Below are positions 1-5,182 of a stretch of 5,182 nucleotides of DNA, piece by piece. Numbering within the stretch: position 1 is the first letter of the stretch; every line of letters begins with the position of its first letter. Position numbers and translations under genes: made by a program. The notes under the pieces were generated by a model. It had not been told where the DNA came from. It did not search any database and worked only from the letters and a program-made list of their open reading frames with translations. This DNA comes from Holophagae bacterium (GTDB lineage Bacteria; Acidobacteriota; Thermoanaerobaculia; Thermoanaerobaculales; Sulfomarinibacteraceae): positions 1-5,182 of the forward strand of contig JAUWTC010000236.1 of the NCBI GenBank assembly GCA_030609785.1. The letters are read 5' to 3'.

Positions 1-76
1 GCCACCCGGCTGCCGCTTTGATTTCTGATATTCCAGCGAGGCGCCTTTCCAGTGCGGCTCTCCCGCCGCTGTTCCT

Positions 77-730
77 TTAGCTCTGCGTGAGCTTCTCCGC
101 CACCATCTTGAGGTCGTCCCAGACTTTTCGCTTTTCCAAGGGACTGCGAAGGAGATAGGCCGGGTGGTAGGTCGGCATCAAGGCGATGCCCCGGAATTGG
201 CCCCATCGCCCTCGGAGCGATCCCATCGACCTGTCCGATCCCGTCAGGTGGCGGGCGGCAATCCGTCCCAGGGCAACAATGACCTCGGGGCGAATCAAAT
301 CGATCTGACGATCAAGGAACGATGAACAGACGGCCATTTCCTCAGACTGAGGATCCCGGTTTCTCGGCGGCCGACATTTGACCACGTTTGCTATGTAGAC
401 CTGGCGCCGATCGAAACCAAGGGCTGAGATCATTCCGTCCAGCAACCGCCCTGCCTGACCGACAAAGGGCCGACCGCTTCGGTCCTCTTCGGCTCCCGGG
501 CCCTCACCGACAAAGAGCAGGCGCGCGGTCGGCGAACCCTCGCCGAACACGACGTTCTTCCGCCGCTCGGCCAAAGGGCACCGGGTGCAATCCTTGAGAA
601 AGGCAGCCAGCCCGTCCAGTGTGTCGGGTACGGATCCGGCCCCAGGGGAAATATCGAGGCCGTCCGGGAGGTCAGGGCAGTCGGTCCACCCGAGGTCCCG
701 GCGATAGCGAAGGAGGTCAGTCCTTCTCAT
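77..730 (-). CDS. Family 4 (4Fe-4S) uracil-DNA glycosylase
   Basis: Removes uracil from DNA (from cytosine deamination or dUMP misincorporation), starting base excision repair in the cytoplasm. Numbered from the chosen start (217 aa), the family-4 features are in order. Four cysteines suited to a 4Fe-4S cluster are C48-x2-C51 (CTRCPL), C119 (VKCRPPRNRDP) and C135, the last two 16 residues apart as is usual for this family. The active-site loop GEGPGAEED starts at G75, followed by GRPFVGQAG. The DNA-binding/catalytic motif HPAYLLR starts at H189. I chose the ATG at 730 because GAGG lies just upstream and because the protein then begins MRRTDLL, which looks like family N-termini. An in-frame ATG at 772 adds only 14 low-complexity residues read from the rpoZ tail in another frame. 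The start overlaps the rpoZ stop by 14 nt, which implies translational coupling in a gmk-rpoZ-udg operon. Product is secure; the start is moderately sure. Confidence 0.93.
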   Translation of the reverse strand: MRRTDLLRYRRDLGWTDCPDLPDGLDISPGAGSVPDTLDGLAAFLKDCTRCPLAERRKNVVFGEGSPTARLLFVGEGPGAEEDRSGRPFVGQAGRLLDGMISALGFDRRQVYIANVVKCRPPRNRDPQSEEMAVCSSFLDRQIDLIRPEVIVALGRIAARHLTGSDRSMGSLRGRWGQFRGIALMPTYHPAYLLRSPLEKRKVWDDLKMVAEKLTQS

Positions 731-1268
731 CCACCTCGTCGTCAGTGGCTTCAGAGGCGTCAGTGGCGTCATCTGCGCTGGATGCGTCAGACTCGACCGT
801 CGATTCCGCCTCGACAGTAGTTTCGGCAGAAGCCTCCCCGACCGACTCCACTTTCATGATGTCCGGAATCGTAGCGCCGGCCATGCCCAGGAGTTGCTGC
901 AGTTTCTTCAACTCGTCATCGATCTCTTCGGGCGCACCGAGAACACCGGGATCGAGAGCCGGAGCCTCGCCCCCCGAGGTCGGAAGGACATCGAGAGTAG
1001 CCTTGCCCTCGGCCGCCTCCTCTTCAACGCTCTCCATCTCGGCTCGGAACTGCTCGACCATCGCCTGACGCTGAGCGTCCAACTCTTCTTGAGTCAGTAT
1101 CCGCCACTCGACGGTTCCCCCATCGACGTCATCGCGGGCCTGCAGAGTCGGCTTGGCCGCTCGTGCCTCGGTCCTGGGCCGCGCTCCCCTGATGATCTGT
1201 TCGGCACGCTGGGACACAACCTCGATGTAACGGAAGATAGAGTCGAAATTCTCTGGCAACTGCATCAT
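717..1268 (-). CDS. rpoZ: DNA-directed RNA polymerase omega subunit, with long acidic C-terminal extension
   Basis: Omega binds the beta' subunit and helps RNA polymerase assemble; in many bacteria it also forms part of a ppGpp site. Residues 1-60 carry the omega fold signature: PENFDS, then FRYIEVVSQRAEQIIRGARPR (split here as FRYIEVVSQRA and EQIIRGARPR, residues 12-32), then KPTLQARDDVDGGTVEW, which replaces the usual KP..IAleEi..Gki. Family members are commonly about 65-110 aa, but this one is 183 aa. Residues 61-90 are charged and probably helical; 91-140 include a predicted helix (EEIDDELKKLQQLLGMAG); 141-183 are almost pure E/D/S/T/A/V, with 17 acidic residues in 43. The start shares ATGA with the gmk stop, and an AAGAGGA Shine-Dalgarno lies 9-10 nt upstream inside gmk. 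A second ATG follows immediately (1265) but is more poorly spaced. Position after gmk strongly supports the call. The tail's function is unknown. Confidence 0.85.
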   Translation of the reverse strand: MMQLPENFDSIFRYIEVVSQRAEQIIRGARPRTEARAAKPTLQARDDVDGGTVEWRILTQEELDAQRQAMVEQFRAEMESVEEEAAEGKATLDVLPTSGGEAPALDPGVLGAPEEIDDELKKLQQLLGMAGATIPDIMKVESVGEASAETTVEAESTVESDASSADDATDASEATDDEVDEKD

Positions 1269-1921
1269 TGGGAAAAATCCTCTTCAAGATGTTGTTGGAA
1301 ACCTTCCCGGATGGCGTCCAACCGGGGCTTCATACGCATTGACCTGTGATGTTCCGCCAAACAGATACCGGTTAAGGCCTTGACGGCATCATCCAAACGG
1401 TCGTTGATAATAGCATAATCAAATTCTCCCGCGACTCCGAACTCCCTCAAAGCCCATCGAAGGCGCCGTTGGATTGCCTCCGGAGCATCCTGGCCTCGAT
1501 GCGCCAGGCGGTTCTTGAGCACATCGTACGAAGGTGGATAGATAAAGACCTTAACCACCTCCGGCACCAAGGTCTTGACCTGGTTGGCGCCCTGGACCTC
1601 GATGTCGAGAAAAACGTCGGTCCCCATCGAGAGGCGCCCCTCGACCTCGGCTCGGGCGGTACCGTAGAGGTTTCCCGCATACTCGGCCCACTCGAGAAAC
1701 TCGCCCGCTGCGACCATCGTATCGAAAGCTCCCCGAGAGACGAAGTGGTAGTCCACGCCATCATTCTCGGCCGGCCTGGCCGAACGGGTGGTGTGGGAAA
1801 CGGAGAAATGGCTCTTGATACCGCTGTCCACCAACTCGGCGATCGCCGCCTTGATCACCGTCGTCTTTCCCCCTCCCGAAGGAGAGGAAACGATGAACAG
1901 TACTCCGCGATGGCCCGCCAT
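1265..1921 (-). CDS. gmk: Guanylate kinase
   Basis: Cytoplasmic enzyme converting GMP and ATP to GDP and ADP; essential for GTP/dGTP supply and for recycling GMP. At 218 aa it is of normal length. The P-loop is SSPSGGGKTT (residues 12-21, Lys19). The GMP-binding region contains SHTTRSARP (42-50, Arg46 and Arg49), GVDYHF (55-60), FLEWAEY (75-81) and GNLYGT (83-88). The core motif DIEVQGANQVK (106-116) corresponds to the family's DIDVQGA. The lid/helix region has QRRLRWALRE (151-160), followed by FDYAIIND (167-174). The ATG at 1921 gives the expected short N-terminus before the first beta strand. I see no good Shine-Dalgarno before it, since the upstream sequence is the C-rich sense strand of the heptamer array. 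Translation may depend on the gene upstream or be leaderless-like. It overlaps rpoZ by 4 nt (ATGA). Confidence 0.97.
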   Translation of the reverse strand: MAGHRGVLFIVSSPSGGGKTTVIKAAIAELVDSGIKSHFSVSHTTRSARPAENDGVDYHFVSRGAFDTMVAAGEFLEWAEYAGNLYGTARAEVEGRLSMGTDVFLDIEVQGANQVKTLVPEVVKVFIYPPSYDVLKNRLAHRGQDAPEAIQRRLRWALREFGVAGEFDYAIINDRLDDAVKALTGICLAEHHRSMRMKPRLDAIREGFQQHLEEDFSQ

Positions 1922-1939
1922 CGGGAGATGGTAACACGA

Positions 1940-1978
1940 GGGATTAGGGAACAGGGATCAGGGATTAGGGTTTAGGGG
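1940..1978. repeat. Heptanucleotide G-run tandem array (5.5 units)
   Basis: On the plus strand, GGG runs begin at exactly 1940, 1947, 1954, 1961, 1968 and 1975, giving a strict period of 7. The consensus unit is GGGATTA; the first three bases and the last A never vary, and positions 4-6 do (ATT, AAC, ATC, TTT). Loops of four bases between six G-runs make a good potential G-quadruplex on the plus (template) strand and a C-rich sense strand with consensus CCCTAAT. The array fills most of the 43-nt gap between the GGDEF gene and gmk and also supplies the last codons and the TAA stop of the GGDEF gene. It resembles the heptameric short tandem repeats described in cyanobacteria and some other bacteria. 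A regulatory role is only inference. Confidence 0.85.
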
Positions 1979-2963
1979 ACCCCCACTGCACGGTGGTCCC
2001 ATCGTCGAGCGACGTGACAACACGCAGGCGCTCCTTGGCGATCAACCCCGCCGGTCCGTCTGCGAGCAATTCCGGAAGTCCCTCGCTCGGGGTGGACGCA
2101 TCGCCCACCAATCCGACCCAGGAATTCCGCCCGGTGCGTCGTGCGGCATCCAGGGCCGCCTGAGCCAGCGCCACCACATCTTCCCAACTCAGGGCTTCGG
2201 GAGCGTGAGTCAACAGCGGGTGGCCTGCAAAACCGATCGAGCAGGTCGTCGAGAGTTCCAACTCGTCACTCGGCCGGAAGACGTGCGATGCCACGCTCTT
2301 CCGAAGCCGCTCGGCCAGTTCTTTCTCCAAGCCACGGTCGGCCCCGGAACGAACGACCATGAACTCATTTTCGCCCCATCGCGCCAGCACATCGGTCGTA
2401 CGCGAGGAGGCACGAAGGACATCGGCAAACTCACAGAGAACGCCGTCGATAACCTCGGAGCCCAGAGCTATCGTCGCCTCCTCGAGTTTGTCCAGACCGA
2501 CGATGAAGATCAAGAGGTCGGCGTTCTCCGGTCTGTTCTTGGTCACACCCTTGTTCCAGGCCACCCAGGTCCTGAGCGCTCGAGCTCCATGCGTAGCAAG
2601 GACGCGGAAGACATGCTGTCGCGTCCAGAGCCCGGTCACCCCGTCGGTCAATCTGAGTTCTTCGATCGTATGCCGCTGAGCCTCCAACTGCTCCCCGGCA
2701 TGTTCGAGGGCCTCAGTCTGGTCGACGATCCGATCCCTCAGCTCGGCCAGGGCCCCCTCCATCTCGGCCATGCCGTGCTCGAGCCGCTGATGAAGGCAGT
2801 GATACCTCCATCCGGTAATAACCGCCGCCGCCACCGCCAGAGCAGCGATGGCCCAAGCCGGCGACTGACCGCTGAGTGCGTCAGGCACCCCGGCCCAGCT
2901 CTGGCGGGGAACACACATAACGCCAACGGTCCATGAAACGATCGACCCGATCCTCAACGACAC
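1965..2963 (-). CDS. Membrane-anchored degenerate GGDEF-domain protein, possible c-di-GMP sensor
   Basis: From the GTG at 2963 the protein is 332 aa. Residues 1-24 look like a Sec signal or first membrane segment (IGSIVSWTVGVMCV, then PRQSWA|G). Residues 36-52 (AWAIAALAVAAAVITGW) are a clear membrane helix. Residues 59-105 are a charged helix, probably coiled coil. A GGDEF domain runs from about 100 to 286: DGVTGLWTR at 107 (family DxLTGLxNR), D173, RTTD at 188-191, RWGENEF at 195-201, CSIGFAG, and a closing RTGRN. The signature is GENEF, the first Asp of the metal-binding DxD is Gly156, and the conserved Asn downstream is Thr, so cyclase activity is doubtful. RTTD keeps the exact I-site spacing (five residues before the signature). 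A 46-residue tail of unknown role follows. The GTG has AAGGGGG 5 nt upstream. An upstream ATG at 3176 is rejected because it would overlap the divergent gene. It probably leads the gmk transcript. Confidence 0.82.
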   Translation of the reverse strand: MSLRIGSIVSWTVGVMCVPRQSWAGVPDALSGQSPAWAIAALAVAAAVITGWRYHCLHQRLEHGMAEMEGALAELRDRIVDQTEALEHAGEQLEAQRHTIEELRLTDGVTGLWTRQHVFRVLATHGARALRTWVAWNKGVTKNRPENADLLIFIVGLDKLEEATIALGSEVIDGVLCEFADVLRASSRTTDVLARWGENEFMVVRSGADRGLEKELAERLRKSVASHVFRPSDELELSTTCSIGFAGHPLLTHAPEALSWEDVVALAQAALDAARRTGRNSWVGLVGDASTPSEGLPELLADGPAGLIAKERLRVVTSLDDGTTVQWGSPKP

Positions 2964-2968
2964 AGTGT

Positions 2969-2975
2969 CCCCCTT
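2969..2975 (-). promoter_or_regulatory. Shine-Dalgarno deciding the GTG start of the GGDEF gene
   Basis: On the minus strand AAGGGGG ends 5 nt before the GTG at 2963-2961. This is the only in-frame start codon with a good ribosome site, and it places a hydrophobic signal-like stretch directly at the N-terminus. The in-frame ATG further inside (residue 16 of the chosen protein) would cut that stretch in half. Confidence 0.65.
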
Positions 2976-2993
2976 GTTACGTTTCGCATCATC

Positions 2994-2999
2994 ATTGTA
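2994..2999 (-). promoter_or_regulatory. Candidate -10 box for the GGDEF-gmk-rpoZ-udg transcript
   Basis: On the minus strand TACAAT (five of six matches to TATAAT) lies 30 nt upstream of the GTG at 2963, leaving room for a leader of about 24 nt that contains the Shine-Dalgarno. No good TTGACA-like -35 box is seen 16-18 nt further upstream; the best hexamer, TCCGAA, is poor. A 5-bp inverted repeat (ACCGG-AAC-CCGGT, 2999-3011) abuts the box and could be an operator half-site pair. Confidence 0.3.
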
Positions 3000-3046
3000 C
3001 CGGAACCCGGTGGAGTTTCGGACGACATCGTTGGACGGTGGAATCG

Positions 3047-3085
3047 AGTTTCCAGTTTCCGGCCTGTTGCGTGTACCCTGTTGCG
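3047..3085. repeat. Short direct repeats in the divergent intergenic region
   Basis: AGTTTCC occurs twice in tandem (3047-3053 and 3054-3060), and CCTGTTGCG occurs twice with 14-nt spacing (3063-3071 and 3077-3085). They sit between the two divergent genes, 42-80 nt upstream of the peptidase ATG. Spaced direct repeats can be regulator sites, but such short matches can also be chance. I find no convincing -35/-10 pair for the plus-strand gene in this stretch. Confidence 0.35.
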
Positions 3086-3094
3086 CCAAAGAGG

Positions 3095-3112
3095 TGCCGA
3101 CTGAGTTCGGCA
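3095..3112 (+). promoter_or_regulatory. Perfect 6-bp inverted repeat just upstream of the peptidase ribosome site
   Basis: TGCCGA (3095-3100) and TCGGCA (3107-3112) are exact reverse complements with a 6-nt spacer, followed by an A-tract and then the Shine-Dalgarno AGGGGA (3116-3121), which lies 5 nt before the ATG at 3127. As RNA it would be a small hairpin next to the ribosome site; as DNA it could be an operator. Its function is not shown by the sequence. Confidence 0.3.
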
Positions 3113-3126
3113 AAAAGGGGAAGAAC

Positions 3127-5019
3127 ATGACATCGAAGATCTCTATCGCCTGCTGTACCGCATTTCTCGTATCCATGGCCGTACTCCCGGCCGTGGCCGG
3201 AGACGCAGTCGAAGAACAACTGCTGTACGAGACTCGAGAGGCAATCCCTGAAGACTACCGCTGGAATCTGAAGGACATCTTCCCCTCGACAGATGCCTGG
3301 GACAAGGCCGCCGAGGCCATCGAAGGTCCGATCGGGACCCTCGAGGCTTTCAAAGGCACCCTGGGACAAGGGGCCGAGACCCTCGCCGACGCCCTCGACC
3401 TGAATTTCAATATTTCTCGGGCTGCCTCGGATCTCTTTGTCTATGCCGCCCAATGGCAGACGACCGATACCCGCGACGCCGACGCCAACCAGTACCAAAG
3501 CCGAGCCCGCGCCCTGATGGCACGTATTGGTCAGGCCTCTTCCTTTATTGCACCAGAGGTCGCCCAGATTCCCGCCGATCAGTTGGTGGAATTCATGGCA
3601 TCACCCCGATTGAAAACCTATTCCCACGTCATCGAAAACATGACACGGCTCAAGGCCCACACACGCTCGACGGAAGTTGAAGGGGTGTTGGCCGGTTCCG
3701 CCCTGCTCCGGGGCGCCCCGGTTCAGATTTATCAGGGCATGGTCAGCGCCGACATCCAGTGGCCCGAGATTGATGGCGAAGACGGAGAGAAATCCAAGGT
3801 CATCCCAGCTCTCTACTATTCATTCATGGGCAACCAGGATCGTCGCATACGCAAGGATGCGGCTCTCGCACTCTTCGGCACCTACGACCAATTCGGTCAT
3901 GCCCTGGCAGGCACCTACGCGGCCTCCGTCAACAAGGATGTCTGGCTGGCTCGTACCCGCGGCTATGACTCGACCCTGGACATGGCCTTGACCCAGACCA
4001 ACGTGCCTCGATCCGTCGTCGACACCCTGGTCGGCGCAGTCCACGACAACGTCGATGCGATCCACGACTACGTTGCACTGCGCAAGAAGGTCCTCGAACT
4101 GAACGATTTCCACATCTACGATCTCTACGTCGGCATGGTGCCTGAGGCCGAAAAACGCTACACCTTCGTCGAAGGCTGGGACCTGGCGACCCGCTTTTGG
4201 AAAGAGACCATGGGCGAAGAATACGCCGCTGTTGCGCAACGGGCCCTCGACAACCGTTGGATCGACGTCTACCCCAACACCGGCAAGCAGGGCGGGGCCT
4301 ACTCCTGGGGCTCCTACAACTCCCATCCCTACCTCTTCCTCAATTGGGGGGGAACCCTGGAGGACGTGTTCACCCTGGTCCACGAAATGGGCCACTCGAT
4401 TCACACCTACCTGGCCAATGAGAGCAAGCCCTTCCATGACGCCGACTACAGCCTGTTCGTTGCGGAGGTTGCATCGGTCGCCTCCGAGAGCCTCTTCTTT
4501 AACTGGTTGCTCGACCAAACCCAGGACCCGACCGAACGATTGGCCCTTCTCAACTTGAGGATGAACAACATCACCGGCACCTTCCTGCGTCAGATCTTCT
4601 TCCACGAGTTCGAAGCCACTGCCCACAGAGCAGCCGAAGCGGGCGAACCGTTGACCAAGGACGCCCTGGACACGATCTGGGGTGATTTGTGGCTTGAGTA
4701 CTACGGCAAGGACGCAACGCTGGACGATGTCTATCGCTCCGGGTGGGCCCGCATTCCCCACTTCTACCGAACATTCTACGTCTGGGTCTACGCCACTTCC
4801 TTTGCTGCCGGTGAGGCAATCGCCGAACGCTTCCGCTCGGGCGACGAGACCGTTGTCGAGGACTATTTGGCCACACTCAAACTTGGCGGCAGCGTTTACC
4901 CGATGGAGGCTCTGGCCAGAGCCGGAGTCGACATGAATGACCCCAAGGTCATCAGCACCGTCATGGATACCTACCGAGGGATCCTGGCCGAGATGGAGAA
5001 ATTGCTGGTGGCGGAGTAG
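3127..5019 (+). CDS. Exported M3-family zinc oligopeptidase (oligoendopeptidase F type)
   Basis: Predicted metallopeptidase of family M3, which cleaves short peptides inside a closed helical channel. The 630-aa product starts with a Sec signal peptide: Lys4, a hydrophobic core (ISIACCTAFLVSMAVL) and an AVA|G cleavage site after residue 24, so it acts in the periplasm or outside the cell. The zinc site is H419-E420-M-G-H423 with the third ligand Glu447 in FVAEVAS, the usual M3 spacing. Flanking family sequence is typical: GGAYSWGSY and HPYLFLNWGGTL before the zinc site, FHEFEATAHR after it, and the substrate-binding IPHFYRTFYVWVYAT (543-557, His545). The N-terminal half (about 30-230) is the helical PepF-type domain. 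The ATG at 3127 is chosen for its AGGGGA site 5 nt upstream and because the signal peptide starts there; the frame is open upstream to 2965, but that sequence is not protein-like. It is a single-gene unit, divergent from the GGDEF gene and closed by a terminator. Well-known PepF enzymes are cytosolic, so export is noteworthy. Confidence 0.94.
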   Translation: MTSKISIACCTAFLVSMAVLPAVAGDAVEEQLLYETREAIPEDYRWNLKDIFPSTDAWDKAAEAIEGPIGTLEAFKGTLGQGAETLADALDLNFNISRAASDLFVYAAQWQTTDTRDADANQYQSRARALMARIGQASSFIAPEVAQIPADQLVEFMASPRLKTYSHVIENMTRLKAHTRSTEVEGVLAGSALLRGAPVQIYQGMVSADIQWPEIDGEDGEKSKVIPALYYSFMGNQDRRIRKDAALALFGTYDQFGHALAGTYAASVNKDVWLARTRGYDSTLDMALTQTNVPRSVVDTLVGAVHDNVDAIHDYVALRKKVLELNDFHIYDLYVGMVPEAEKRYTFVEGWDLATRFWKETMGEEYAAVAQRALDNRWIDVYPNTGKQGGAYSWGSYNSHPYLFLNWGGTLEDVFTLVHEMGHSIHTYLANESKPFHDADYSLFVAEVASVASESLFFNWLLDQTQDPTERLALLNLRMNNITGTFLRQIFFHEFEATAHRAAEAGEPLTKDALDTIWGDLWLEYYGKDATLDDVYRSGWARIPHFYRTFYVWVYATSFAAGEAIAERFRSGDETVVEDYLATLKLGGSVYPMEALARAGVDMNDPKVISTVMDTYRGILAEMEKLLVAE

Positions 5020-5051
5020 GGCTATTCGAGTATCAAGGAATCCCAATCAAA

Positions 5052-5080
5052 AACAGGGCCGGGAAAACCCCGGCCCTGTT
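5052..5080. terminator. Bidirectional rho-independent terminator
   Basis: Arms AACAGGGCCGGG (5052-5063) and CCCGGCCCTGTT (5069-5080) form a perfect 12-bp GC-rich stem with a 5-nt loop. On the plus strand it is followed by GTTTTGTTG and begins 32 nt after the peptidase stop. On the minus strand the stem runs into TTTTT and begins 18 nt after the stop of the partial gene. It therefore serves both convergent genes, with the better U-tract in the minus direction. Confidence 0.9.
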
Positions 5081-5098
5081 GTTTTGTTGATGGGTAAC

Positions 5099-5182
5099 TC
5101 AGTTCAGATCAATCAATTCCGTGTCACCCCTCAAGGTCATCGTATCGTCGTAGAACTCCATCTTGACCATCACACCGGTCGC
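5099..5182 (-). CDS. C-terminal fragment of an unidentified protein
   Basis: The minus strand is open from the window edge (complete codon 5180-5182) to a TGA at 5101-5099, giving 27 residues that include GVMVKMEFYDDTMTL and end in ELIDLN. Support for a real gene is its convergent position next to a terminator whose minus-strand U-tract fits its 3' end, and the ordinary protein-like composition. The alternating hydrophobic/charged pattern suggests beta strands at the end of a domain. I do not recognise the family from so short a piece. Confidence 0.6.
   Translation of the reverse strand, partial: ATGVMVKMEFYDDTMTLRGDTELIDLN

Noticed and set aside
54..69. Hairpin GCGGC-TCTCCC-GCCGC after the glycosylase gene as a terminator
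   Set aside because: The stem is only 5 bp and no T-tract follows on the minus strand, so it is not a convincing terminator. The first 76 nt hold nothing else I can support.
731..772. Upstream ATG (772) for the uracil-DNA glycosylase
   Set aside because: No Shine-Dalgarno, and the added residues are a low-complexity translation of the rpoZ tail in another frame. It remains a possible alternative start.
619..1349. Plus-strand open frames opposite rpoZ and gmk
   Set aside because: They are serine-rich or compositionally odd shadows of the real minus-strand genes, without motifs or ribosome sites.
1940..1978. Telomere or linear replicon end, suggested by TTAGGG/TTTAGGG-like units
   Set aside because: The array is only 39 bp, internal, and flanked on both sides by ordinary bacterial genes.
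2965..3126. Upstream start of the peptidase gene at 2965
   Set aside because: It adds 54 residues before an obvious signal peptide and lacks a ribosome site; ATG 3127 has one.
2964..3176. N-terminal extension of the GGDEF gene from the ATG at 3176
   Set aside because: It would overlap the first 50 nt of the divergent peptidase gene, read through the whole control region, and bury the signal-like segment at residue 72. The GTG at 2963 has a good ribosome site.
3820..5046. A 408-codon open frame on the minus strand opposite the peptidase gene
   Set aside because: It lies antisense to a well-supported M3 gene, shows no recognisable domain, and is explained by high GC and codon bias leaving the opposite frame open. 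It would also end inside the peptidase coding region.

Overview
The window is a high-GC bacterial chromosome segment with short intergenic gaps. It holds five complete protein genes and the 3' end of a sixth. Secreted proteins with Sec-type signals and a membrane-anchored GGDEF protein fit a Gram-negative-type cell. The omega subunit (PENFDS..FRYIEVVSQRAEQIIRGARP) and the exported M3 oligopeptidase look like those of Acidobacteriota or deltaproteobacterial relatives. That placement is from memory of the families and is tentative.

Layout. Four genes lie on the minus strand, read right to left: a membrane-anchored GGDEF-domain protein (GTG start 2963, stop 1965), guanylate kinase gmk (1921-1265), RNA polymerase omega rpoZ (1268-717) and a family-4 uracil-DNA glycosylase (730-77). 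gmk and rpoZ share an ATGA stop/start overlap, and rpoZ and the glycosylase overlap by 14 nt, so these three are almost certainly co-transcribed. The GGDEF gene is 43 nt upstream of gmk with no terminator hairpin between them, so it probably heads the same transcript. That gap contains a heptanucleotide G-rich array (1940-1978). A 163-nt divergent intergenic region (2964-3126) separates this cluster from a plus-strand gene for an exported PepF-like M3 metallopeptidase (3127-5019). A strong bidirectional hairpin terminator (5052-5080) follows, and then the C-terminal 27 codons of an unidentified minus-strand gene run off the window edge.

How the genes relate. gmk makes GDP from GMP, and rpoZ encodes an accessory RNA polymerase subunit; the gmk-rpoZ pair is a conserved bacterial arrangement. 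The GGDEF protein has lost catalytic and substrate-binding positions (GENEF instead of GGDEF, first metal Asp replaced by Gly, conserved Asn replaced by Thr) but keeps an RxxD motif at the exact spacing of the c-di-GMP inhibitory site. It is better read as a possible c-di-GMP sensor than as a cyclase. The M3 peptidase is an independent transcription unit for peptide breakdown outside the cytoplasm.

The most notable items are the degenerate GGDEF protein at the head of the gmk-rpoZ cluster, the period-7 G-run array just upstream of gmk, and the long acidic C-terminal extension of omega. I see no CRISPR, tRNA, rRNA, insertion sequence or phage gene. I found no clearly new multi-gene system.
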